Assembly: GCA_017502305.1 (NCBI GenBank)
Contig: JAFVVG010000044.1
Location: forward strand, 1-55,187
Source: Clostridia bacterium
Lineage (GTDB): Bacteria; Bacillota; Clostridia; Christensenellales; Aristaeellaceae
DNA length: 55,187 nt
Direction of reading: 5' to 3'
Each line of letters opens with the position of its first letter. Position 1 is the first letter of the stretch. Positions 8,552 through 16,625 of the stretch are shown piece by piece. The notes under the pieces were generated by a model that ran no database searches, had not been told where the DNA came from, and was given only the letters and a program-made list of their open reading frames with translations. Position numbers and translations under genes: made by a program.

Positions 8552-10462
8552 ATGCCTATGACCGATTGCAGTCCACTATGTTCCGTAGGAACCGCCTATC
8601 TCTCTGATGTCCTCAACTACCAGAAAGACATCGCGCCTTATCCCCTCTCCATGATCTACGCCGGGCTTGGCTCAGGTAAAAACCAATTTGCCGGTTGCCT
8701 TATGACCGGTAACGCAGAGAAGGGCATCCCCAAGAAAACGGTACTGCTCATTACCTCCCGCAAATCAAAGGTTATCGAAACGCTCAGTGATAAAAGCATC
8801 GACATCAGCAAATGTATTGGCGACTCAGCCACCCTTGAAGATATCGTGTGCAACACGTCTTTCGGCTTGAATCCATACACGCGCGAGATAGAGGATGACG
8901 AATGGGGTAATTCCACAATCCTGCAACGCAGCGTGGCATGCACGAACGCCTTCATCGATGTATACCACAAGCATATCTACTCGCCTATCGATTCTGCTAC
9001 CCATCTTTGGAATCGCTTTGATGTCATTATCGTTGATGAAGTCCATTCCTTGGTCACCGATGCCACTTACCAACCAGCACCATTCGCAACAATGGCACTG
9101 GTTAAAGAGACCGTAACGCGTATTCGTGCTGCGCGTCGCAATGCCAGTCTTCCACCCGAGGAGCGCAATCCAGATATCCTGGCTCCCGTTTGCCAGAACG
9201 TTATCTTTATGACCGGAACCAGGGAAGCCGTAGCCTCCTTCGAATCTATTCCCGGCATCCACATCCTGGACTTCATGGACGTGTGTCTCAATACCGCGCC
9301 TAAAAACCTGCATTTCGTCGACTCACAACAGGCTGAAGCGCAAATCAAGTCCCAAATAAAAGAAGGGCAGCGGATCATCTATTTTGCCAACCATGTCACC
9401 CCCGCCCCAGAGCTTGCCAAAAAATATGATCTTCCACTTGATAAGGTCATGATGGTATTCAGCGATGAAGACCGGCTGAAAAAGATGAAAAAAGAGCACG
9501 ACGAGATGGAAGATAACACCAGCAGCGAGTATACCCGGCTAAAGAATGCCCAGGCATATCTGGAAACCCATTCGCGTATTCCACCAGAGCTTTCTCTGTT
9601 TGTCACAACCTCAAAAAACAAAGAAGGCATCAACATCAACGATCCCGATATCCAGCATGTATACATCGAGTCGCACAGCTTCACCGACATCCGTCAAATG
9701 GCAGGACGCATCCGTCATGGTGCAGAACATGCGTATATCATTCTGGATTCCAGGGGACATAACGTGCAAGAGCTTCCCTATGAGCATGAAATCGACCATA
9801 TGCTCCTTTCGCTTTTGCTCAGCAACCCCTGTGATCCCTCCAAACCGATCAAAGTCAACACGCTTAACAGCATGCTCGACAAGTTTTCCAGCAAACATGG
9901 CATGCCTAACCTCGTTAACAATGCCAGGTATCCCATGAAAATCGACAATCCCAAACATCCACATATTATGAAGTACATCGCCTCAACGCTGACCAAGTTC
10001 CCCTATGTAGGGTTCAACTTCATCCACAATCGTTATGAATACTACGCGCTTCGCAAAACCGGCAAGGACTTCAAGGATGCGGAAATGTCATCTTTCGACG
10101 CAGCTGTGTCTGATCCCCACGATCTCGTTGAAACCTTCCATAAATACTTTCCTGCCACAAAAATTCATCCGCTGGAATCTCGGTCCCAGACAGGCCACCG
10201 ATACGTTCTTGAGCTTCTTATGAAGCGAGGCAACAATATCTTTTCTGACGAAGAAAAAACGGCATTGATCGAAACATTGGACGCGCTGATAACTGATTCC
10301 CGCAAGAAAAAACGCCGCAAAACCGCTCCGCAGCCCAACCGTGTTCTCAATACAGTCGGTTTGAAATTCAAGCAGCTTAGCAAGAAGAAAGATCATCCTG
10401 CCTACCATCTTTGGGAACTGATCGGTCTGTCAAATTCCGTTTCCATCGAACAGGCCAGCTGA
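8552..10462 (+). CDS. SF2 helicase-like protein with variant Walker A
   Basis: This 636-aa protein has ordered superfamily 2 helicase motifs: AGLGSGKN at 37-44 (motif I), VDEVH at 161-165 (motif II), TGT at 221-223 (motif III), TTSKNKEGINI around 352-362 (motif V) and QMAGRIRHG at 382-390 (motif VI). The residue after the Walker A lysine is Asn, where Ser or Thr normally binds magnesium. The C-terminal 240 residues carry no domain I recognise. The ATG at 8552 is chosen because AAGGAGA lies 5 nt upstream; an earlier in-frame start at 8477 has none. It may be a viral or plasmid-type origin-binding/replication helicase, but the specific function is unknown. It stands alone, divergent from the cas operon. 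Confidence 0.7.
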   Translation: MPMTDCSPLCSVGTAYLSDVLNYQKDIAPYPLSMIYAGLGSGKNQFAGCLMTGNAEKGIPKKTVLLITSRKSKVIETLSDKSIDISKCIGDSATLEDIVCNTSFGLNPYTREIEDDEWGNSTILQRSVACTNAFIDVYHKHIYSPIDSATHLWNRFDVIIVDEVHSLVTDATYQPAPFATMALVKETVTRIRAARRNASLPPEERNPDILAPVCQNVIFMTGTREAVASFESIPGIHILDFMDVCLNTAPKNLHFVDSQQAEAQIKSQIKEGQRIIYFANHVTPAPELAKKYDLPLDKVMMVFSDEDRLKKMKKEHDEMEDNTSSEYTRLKNAQAYLETHSRIPPELSLFVTTSKNKEGININDPDIQHVYIESHSFTDIRQMAGRIRHGAEHAYIILDSRGHNVQELPYEHEIDHMLLSLLLSNPCDPSKPIKVNTLNSMLDKFSSKHGMPNLVNNARYPMKIDNPKHPHIMKYIASTLTKFPYVGFNFIHNRYEYYALRKTGKDFKDAEMSSFDAAVSDPHDLVETFHKYFPATKIHPLESRSQTGHRYVLELLMKRGNNIFSDEEKTALIETLDALITDSRKKKRRKTAPQPNRVLNTVGLKFKQLSKKKDHPAYHLWELIGLSNSVSIEQAS

Positions 10463-10560
10463 CGCGTTTCCAGTGGGAGAAACGTACTTTTTCTTATATA
10501 TTTATACATTTCTCCCCCGCACATTTCATCTCTTCACTTTCTATTTTTCACTTTATCGTC

Positions 10561-10680
10561 CAAAGGCGAGCTTTGGTGAAGGGGTGTGGGGAATACCTTT
10601 GGGGCGCAGGTTTTTCAATTTGAGCCAAGCGTCAGCGAAGGCGCAATTGAAAAAGATGGTGGCCAAAGGTAAGTCCCCAC
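10561..10680. repeat. Nested imperfect palindrome
   Basis: Outer arms at 10586-10602 (GTGGGGA...TACCTTTGG) and 10663-10680 (CCAAAGGTA...TCCCCAC) enclose inner arms TTTTTCAATT at 10611-10620 and AATTGAAAAA at 10645-10654. A small CAAAG/CTTTG hairpin sits just upstream at 10561-10575. The structure fills most of the gap between the helicase-like gene and the Spo0A fragment. It has no T run, so it is not an ordinary terminator. It could be a miniature palindromic repeat element or a structured RNA. Confidence 0.55.
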
Positions 10681-10823
10681 TGCAACAAGCAAAAAAAATT
10701 GCAGCTTCCTTTGTTCCATGAAATTTTGTAAACCAAAACCCCTGTAAACGTGTGTTATACTTTATCCTGACAAGCCAATCAACACCGCTTTTTCATTCCG
10801 ATCAATCCTGTTTTTCGTCTTCC

Positions 10824-11030
10824 GGCATCGGCAAGCGCTTCAACACCTCCGCCAGCAAGGTGGAGCGTGCCATCCGCCACGCCATCGAGGTAGCCTGGAG
10901 CCGCGGCCGCATCGACACCCTGAACAAGGCCTTTGGCTGCAAGGTGGCCACCAAGGAAGATAAGCCCACCAATGGGGAATTCATCGCCATGCTTAGTGAT
11001 AAATTCCGTCTGGAACAGCAGAGCGCGTAA
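10824..11030 (+). pseudogene. spo0A: Spo0A C-terminal DNA-binding domain fragment
   Basis: About 68 codons encode a clear match to the end of the sporulation regulator Spo0[21 protein letters not shown], then [17 protein letters not shown] and [18 protein letters not shown]. This covers the recognition helix and the last helices of the sigma-A-contacting, 0A-box-binding domain. The receiver domain and the first part of the DNA-binding domain are missing, and homology stops abruptly just before GIGKRF. The frame extends upstream to a GTG at 10752, but there is no ribosome site and the extra residues are not Spo0A-like. It is best read as a relic left by a rearrangement, although the intact reading frame and normal stop are notable. 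Confidence 0.8.
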
Positions 11031-11471
11031 CCTTGTGGTGCAATGATTCCCGTATTTCATTTGCAGCGCAAAATAATGTAAATGAAACTTCGCTATTTTG
11101 CCGCTTCCCTATCAATCTTCCTCATCGGAATGACCAGCATTTTTCTGTTGATTGACTCAGCCCGGATGCCCCGCGCAGCTCCGGAATGCTATCAGCGGAA
11201 GGTGCTGGTTTTTTTGTTGAAACACGGCTTCATCATATCGTTGCCGCCTCACCTGCGTCCCACCCCTGTCAACAAGCACCGCAAGCGCCTTGCTGGCACC
11301 CTCCCATGGCTGGGCGTAAGCAAAAAGCGGAGCCTCCGAAGAAGCTCCGCCTTAAACAGAAGACTCATTTAATTTTTTTGCCATGAGTTCATTGAGGGTA
11401 GAATTCTCCGCGCCCCCAAAGCCCCCGGAAAACCCTCTCACCTATACATCCAGGCAAGCAGGCGATGTTCT
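11031..11471. other. Intergenic interval without recognisable gene
   Basis: Short open frames here have no family resemblance or ribosome sites. The interval holds the terminator of the leftward LRR gene at 11321-11350; otherwise nothing was recognised. Confidence 0.5.
11321..11350 (-). terminator. Intrinsic terminator for the transglutaminase-LRR gene
   Basis: Stem arms GCGGAGC at 11327-11333 and GCTCCGC at 11344-11350, followed on the minus strand by five T. It lies about 120 nt beyond the stop codon of the LRR gene. Confidence 0.75.
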
Positions 11472-14400
11472 TCAGTTCTCCGGAGGCACTTCATTCAGAA
11501 GAGTTACTCCCGGGCAATTGTAGAACGCGCCGGCGCCGATCTCCAGTCCCCCGGTATAGACCGTGGCAACCAGATTGGTGCAATCAATGAACGCATTACT
11601 TTCAATGACCTTCACGCTCTCCGGCAGCACCAGTCCGCCAATGTTCTGGTTCCAGCCAAAGGCCTCCTCGCCAATCATCGTCACAGGCATCCCACGATAA
11701 ACGCTGGGAACACAAACAGTCCAGGTGCCCATTGTGCCGCAGCTGCCGCCAACCAGAACTACCTCACCGTTACGTTCCTCAAAGAAGTACATCGAAACAT
11801 TCTCGCCATATTCATAAGCAGAGGTCAGCGGCGAATCGGCGGGCAGGCAGAGCACAATATCCAGCATGGGGCAATCCATGAAGCAGCCATAAGCCATCCT
11901 GGTCACGTTTTCACCAATGGCAATGGAAGCAAGCTTGGTGCAGTTGCCAAAGGCGAAATCCTCGTAACTGGTGACCTGTTCAGCGCCGTAAACCGCCGTC
12001 AGGTTCTCGCAGCCCCAGAACGCCTGCCGCCCGATGGTATGCACCGTTGGCGGAAGAGAAACCGTTCCAAGCATCGTGTAGCACGCGATCTGGTTAAACG
12101 CGTTCTCTCCGATGGTGGTCACAGGCATCCCGCGGTAGGTTTCAGGAACGCGTATATGCCACACTTCACCGCCTCCGCAGTGTGCGTTGACCAATATAGC
12201 CTCTCCGTTCCGTTCCTCAAAGAAGCACATCGAAAGGGACTCGCCGTAATCATAGGCAGAGGCTATAGGCGAATCCGCCGGGAAACACAAAACAGTTTCC
12301 GGCAAGGGGCAACCCATGAAGCAGCCGTAGGCCATCCTGGTCACGTTTTCACCAATGGCAATGGAAGCCAGCTTGGTGCAATTGCCAAAGGCGAAATCCT
12401 CGTAACTGGTGACCTGTTCAGCGCCGTAAACCGCCGTCAGGTTCTCGCAGCCCCAGAACGCCTGCCGACCGATGGTATGAACCGTTGGCGGCAAGGACAC
12501 TGTTTCAAGCGCGGTGTAGCACACAACCTGATTGAACGCATTGAACCCGATCTCCGTCACGGGATATCCTTCCATGGTGGCAGGTATCACCACATTGGCG
12601 TCGCTGCCCCGATACTCGGTAATGATCGCCGCTCCGTTTTCAATGGAATATCCGAAATCCTCCACAGGACTTCCCGAGGAATCAGGCGTTGGCGTTGCGG
12701 TGGGTTCGGGCACAGCGGTGGGTTCGGGCGTAGTGGTAGGCTCCGGCGTAGCGGTGGGTTCGGGTGTCGCGGCCGGAGGCATCCCATCGATCAGGGTAAC
12801 GCCCGGGCTTCCGCCAAACGCATTTTCCCCGATCTCAAGGCCTCCTGTATATATGGTCGCCCGGAGATTGGAGCACCAATGAAACGCCATTCTTTCAATC
12901 ACCTTTACCGTGTCAGGCAGTGTCAGGCCCCGGATGCTCGCGTCCCAGTAAAACGCCATTTCGCCAATGGTGGTAACAGGCATGCCGCGATAGCTTTCAG
13001 GCACGCAAACATCCCACTGGTCGCTGCTTCCGCGCGTGCCTTCTGTCAGAATAGCCTCCCCATCCTTCACGTCAAAGAAGAACATCGTAATGTTCTCGCC
13101 GTAGCTATAAGCAGAGGTCAGCGGCGAATCCGCCGGGAGAAGCAAAACTCTTTCAAGCGCGGAGCATTGGCTAAAACAGCCAGGTTCCATCTTTGCAGTG
13201 TTTTCACTGATCTCGATCGTGCTGAGTTTGGAGCAGCCGTAAAATGCGCTGGTCTCATAACAGACAACATTTTCTGTACCATAAACAGCAGTCAGGTTTT
13301 TGCATCCGGTAAAGGCCTGTTCTCCAATGGTATGCACCGTTTGTGGCAAAGTAACTGTTTCCAGCGTATGGCGGGAATTAAACGCATTGCGGCCAATGAC
13401 CGTTACAGGCATCCCCGCAATGGTATCGGGCACAACAACATTCACATCGCTGCCCGTATACTTGGTGATCGTCACCTCTCCGCCCATGGCGCTGCACTCG
13501 AAACTCTCGTGCTGCACAGGCGTTTCCGTAGTTGTCGGAGGATATTGCTGTGTAATCGTCACGCCCGGGCAATCCGCGAACGCGCCATACCAGAGGATCC
13601 GTCCTTTGGCATAAATCGTTGCTTTGAGCTCAGCACAGTTATTGAACGCGTTTTCGCCAATAACCTTCACGCTGTCAGGCAGGGTGAGCCCCTCGATGTA
13701 CCAGTTGTCGCGCAGGGTATTAGGGGCAATGGCCGTAACGGGCATCCCCCGATAGATGCCGGGAACATTGACCTTCCAATTCAAAACACCGCAATGGGCG
13801 TGTGTCAGTATGGCTTCTCCGTTTTCCACGTCAAAGAAATACATACTGATCATCTCGCCATAGTGCCTTGCCTCCGTCAAAGGAGAATCCGAGGGGAAGC
13901 AAAGCACCGTTGGGGGCAAGGCGCACCCCTCGAAGGCGCCGTACCCCATTTCTACGATACTGTCGCTGAAATGGATCACAGCAAGCTTCGGACAGTTTTG
14001 GAACGCATACTCGCCATAGCGGATAACATTCTGCGCGCCATAGACAGCCTCCAGCTTTCTGCACCCGAAAAACGCCTGCATCTCAATGGAATGCACCGTC
14101 GGCGGGAGCCACACGGTTTCTATGCTGGATTGACCATTGAACGCATTATAGCCAACGGCCGTCACAGGCAGGCCTTCCATGGTTGCCGGCACAACAACAA
14201 CCGTGTCTTTACCCCAGTATTCTGTGATGGTAACCTCCCCATCCGCCACACTGTATTCAAAGTCCTCCACCGGGGATTCCGGCAGGTCAGGCGCAGGCAC
14301 GGGCGTAGGAACAGGCGTGGGCGCAGGTGTGGCTGTTGGCTGCGGCGTAGGCTTGGGCGTCGCAGCGGGGGCATGATCCACGCCATAGCGGTAGCGTGTA

Positions 14401-16454
14401 CCCGTAGCCACGGGATAGAAATCAGGCAGTTCCCAGGTATGATCCTGCTTCATCAGTTCATCGTTCAGGCCAAAATACTGGTGATTCTCCTGTCCTCCGC
14501 CGGTTGGATCATCCCAGGTGCAGTCCACATGGTACCATTCGCCATCCAGAAGGACAAGGTTCCAGGCGTGATCCATGTCGTTGGAGACCACAATGCCGTA
14601 AGGGATGCCCACAGCGCTCAGCAGCATGCCGAAAGCATCTGTATAGCTTTGGCAAACGCCTTCGCCGTAAACCAGCACGCCCTCTGCGCCAAAGAAGGTA
14701 CGCTTAGTGCTGTAATCCGCGTTATGGATAAGCCAGTCATGCAGCGCCAGGGCTTTTTCAAAATCGCTCATACCCGGCTTGATGCATTGGGCCACAACAT
14801 GCTCTATGGCCTTTGCCCGGAGACCGCTGTCCCTGAAGGCACAGGTCAGCACAGTCGTAAGCCTGGGGGGAAGCTCAACATATTCCAGATTTGTGCAGCC
14901 CTCAAACACCGCCAGACCGAACGATTCGATGGATTCCGGCAAATCAATGGTGGTAAGCGAAGTACAATTCGCAAACATGCACAAGGGCAAAGAGGTCATG
15001 TTGCCAGGCAGCGTGACATCCGTCAGTTCTGAACAGCCGGTGAAAAGGTAATCACCAAACTCCGTCACCCATTCAGGAATAACGATGGATTTCAGCTTTG
15101 TCCCGCTCAGCGAAGCCGTACCAAGGGCCGTAACGTGCTCCGGAATCGTGAAAACCTCCAGGTCACTTTCATCGAAACAATACGCCGGAATCGAAGTGAT
15201 GCCCTTGGGAATATTGATGGCCGTAATACCCGATCTCATGAAAGCGTTTTCGCCCAGATGCTGAAGTCCCTCCGGCAGTGTAATGCTTTTCAGGCTCTCG
15301 CAGCCCACAAATGCGCCATCACCAATACTGGTAACCGAGTCCGGAAGCTCGATATCCCGCAGGTATGTTTGACTCGAGAACGCGAACTGCTCAATCGTCA
15401 CAAGCGAACTGGGCTGTTCAAATGTCACCGTTTCCAATATGCTCCCATGGCTTGCATCGCCATAGGCGAAATTGTTCGACAGCACCTTAACCGACCCGGG
15501 AACAGTAAGATGCCTGATGCTTCCTATGCAGTTTTCTCCAAGCCTCGTCACGGGAAGACCCTTATACGTATCCGGGACCCGCAATGTATCCTCATTGAGA
15601 TAGGCGCGGACCAACGTAGCTTCCTCTCCATTTTCGGCAAAAACGAAGAGGGAAACAGAGGAACCTGAAATGATCGAGGTTGGCAGATCCAGCGCGCAGT
15701 TTTCCGTCAGATAAAGCTTCATATCCAGTGCGGAGCAATCCTGAAAGCAGCTTCTGCTCAGCTTTTTCACTTCCCCGCTGACGTCTATATAAGCAAGTTT
15801 TTCACATAATGCAAACGCCCCCGTCCCATAGTCAACAACGTTTTCACTGCCATACACGGCCTGCAGGTTCAAGCACTCCAGAAAGGCATGCTCCCCGATA
15901 GCCGTGACCGTATCAGGCAGGTAAATGATCTCCACATTCCTGCAATTCTGGTTGGTAAAGGCTTCTTTGCCGATCGCCGTTACGGGCATTTCTTCAATGG
16001 CCGCCGGTATCACAACGGTGGATTCATACCCGGTATACCGGCTGATCGTGACCTGGCCGTCAGCAATCGTGTATTTGAATTTCTCCACCGGGCTGTCCTC
16101 GGGCCTGGGCGGGATCACCACAGCCTTGGGGCAATCTTCAAAAGCCGTGTCCGCAATGACGCGCCCCTCGGCTTTGATGCTGGTACGCAGATTCACGCAG
16201 CCCGAAAAAGCATACGCCTCAATCGTGGTCACGCTTTCGGGAATGACAAGCTCCGTCATTCCTGTACAGCCCTGAAAGGCCGCCCGGCCAATGGTCGTCA
16301 CCCCCTCGGGGATAATCACTTCCCCCTGGATGCCAGGATTGCCCGCAAACGCCTCCTCCCCGATATATGTCAGGTCGGCTGGAAACTCAAACGCAGCGCC
16401 GGCCGGAAAAGCAACGCATAAAAGAACCGCCAGCAAGCACAATAGTTTCCGCAT
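11472..16454 (-). CDS. Secreted BspA-type LRR protein with transglutaminase-like domain
   Basis: The 1660-aa protein starts with a signal peptide (MRKLLCLLAVLLCVAFPAGA) and a GGGAGG ribosome site; an earlier in-frame start is ignored. It has many TpLRR/BspA repeats of the type TLPDSVTSIGDGAFxGCxxL. In the middle lies a transglutaminase-like domain with Cys601 (EGVCQSY), His629 (DHAWN) and Asp644 (VDCTWDDP), the complete triad. Pro/Thr linkers rich in TPEPT separate later LRR blocks. No sorting signal or membrane anchor is evident, so it is probably secreted or held non-covalently. The family is linked to host or matrix binding; the transglutaminase domain may act as protease or cross-linker. 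A 438-bp internal duplication lies near the C-terminus. Confidence 0.88.
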   Translation of the reverse strand: MRKLLCLLAVLLCVAFPAGAAFEFPADLTYIGEEAFAGNPGIQGEVIIPEGVTTIGRAAFQGCTGMTELVIPESVTTIEAYAFSGCVNLRTSIKAEGRVIADTAFEDCPKAVVIPPRPEDSPVEKFKYTIADGQVTISRYTGYESTVVIPAAIEEMPVTAIGKEAFTNQNCRNVEIIYLPDTVTAIGEHAFLECLNLQAVYGSENVVDYGTGAFALCEKLAYIDVSGEVKKLSRSCFQDCSALDMKLYLTENCALDLPTSIISGSSVSLFVFAENGEEATLVRAYLNEDTLRVPDTYKGLPVTRLGENCIGSIRHLTVPGSVKVLSNNFAYGDASHGSILETVTFEQPSSLVTIEQFAFSSQTYLRDIELPDSVTSIGDGAFVGCESLKSITLPEGLQHLGENAFMRSGITAINIPKGITSIPAYCFDESDLEVFTIPEHVTALGTASLSGTKLKSIVIPEWVTEFGDYLFTGCSELTDVTLPGNMTSLPLCMFANCTSLTTIDLPESIESFGLAVFEGCTNLEYVELPPRLTTVLTCAFRDSGLRAKAIEHVVAQCIKPGMSDFEKALALHDWLIHNADYSTKRTFFGAEGVLVYGEGVCQSYTDAFGMLLSAVGIPYGIVVSNDMDHAWNLVLLDGEWYHVDCTWDDPTGGGQENHQYFGLNDELMKQDHTWELPDFYPVATGTRYRYGVDHAPAATPKPTPQPTATPAPTPVPTPVPAPDLPESPVEDFEYSVADGEVTITEYWGKDTVVVVPATMEGLPVTAVGYNAFNGQSSIETVWLPPTVHSIEMQAFFGCRKLEAVYGAQNVIRYGEYAFQNCPKLAVIHFSDSIVEMGYGAFEGCALPPTVLCFPSDSPLTEARHYGEMISMYFFDVENGEAILTHAHCGVLNWKVNVPGIYRGMPVTAIAPNTLRDNWYIEGLTLPDSVKVIGENAFNNCAELKATIYAKGRILWYGAFADCPGVTITQQYPPTTTETPVQHESFECSAMGGEVTITKYTGSDVNVVVPDTIAGMPVTVIGRNAFNSRHTLETVTLPQTVHTIGEQAFTGCKNLTAVYGTENVVCYETSAFYGCSKLSTIEISENTAKMEPGCFSQCSALERVLLLPADSPLTSAYSYGENITMFFFDVKDGEAILTEGTRGSSDQWDVCVPESYRGMPVTTIGEMAFYWDASIRGLTLPDTVKVIERMAFHWCSNLRATIYTGGLEIGENAFGGSPGVTLIDGMPPAATPEPTATPEPTTTPEPTAVPEPTATPTPDSSGSPVEDFGYSIENGAAIITEYRGSDANVVIPATMEGYPVTEIGFNAFNQVVCYTALETVSLPPTVHTIGRQAFWGCENLTAVYGAEQVTSYEDFAFGNCTKLASIAIGENVTRMAYGCFMGCPLPETVLCFPADSPIASAYDYGESLSMCFFEERNGEAILVNAHCGGGEVWHIRVPETYRGMPVTTIGENAFNQIACYTMLGTVSLPPTVHTIGRQAFWGCENLTAVYGAEQVTSYEDFAFGNCTKLASIAIGENVTRMAYGCFMDCPMLDIVLCLPADSPLTSAYEYGENVSMYFFEERNGEVVLVGGSCGTMGTWTVCVPSVYRGMPVTMIGEEAFGWNQNIGGLVLPESVKVIESNAFIDCTNLVATVYTGGLEIGAGAFYNCPGVTLLNEVPPEN
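11881..12489 (-). repeat. 438-bp (146-codon) internal duplication in LRR gene
   Basis: Bases 11881-12051 recur at 12319-12489 with only a few differences, an offset of exactly 438 bp or 146 codons. The wider modules around them also correspond, each containing a block ending ERNGE and a RGMPVT segment. The near-identity points to recent duplication or gene conversion inside the gene. Confidence 0.85.
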
Positions 16455-16503
16455 ATCAATATACCTCCCGGTAAAGGAAATGTTCTGCAATACCAATATG
16501 AAT

Positions 16504-16532
16504 ATTATACGCTCTCCTGTTCCGGCTTGCAA
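16504..16532 (-). promoter_or_regulatory. Promoter of transglutaminase-LRR gene (TTGCAA type)
   Basis: On the minus strand TTGCAA (-35) and TATAAT (-10) are 17 bp apart, about 50 nt before the ATG. The -10 is followed by ATTCATATTG, shared with the promoter of the ammonia-lyase gene at 24700-24728. Confidence 0.8.
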
Positions 16533-16582
16533 CACCTTTCCCCCACATTTGTTCACCTGCCGCAGCCACACCCGAAGGCGGC

Positions 16583-16616
16583 AAAAAGGCGCCCGTGCCG
16601 CAAGACACAGGCGCCT
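16583..16616 (-). terminator. Terminator of the giant LRR gene
   Basis: Arms AGGCGCC (16587-16593) and GGCGCCT (16610-16616) with T residues following on the minus strand, 10 nt after the giant gene's TAA. Confidence 0.75.
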
Positions 16617-16625
16617 ATGCCATAT

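Noticed and set aside
10752..10823. GTG-initiated extension giving a 92-aa Spo0A-C protein
   Set aside because: There is no ribosome site before the GTG and the first 24 residues bear no resemblance to Spo0A.
12039..15032. 997-codon open frame on the plus strand opposite the transglutaminase-LRR gene
   Set aside because: It is an antisense shadow of a repetitive coding sequence, with no ribosome site or recognisable domain; similar long antisense frames occur at 17220-20690, 33611-35758, 36005-37999 and 38913-41546.
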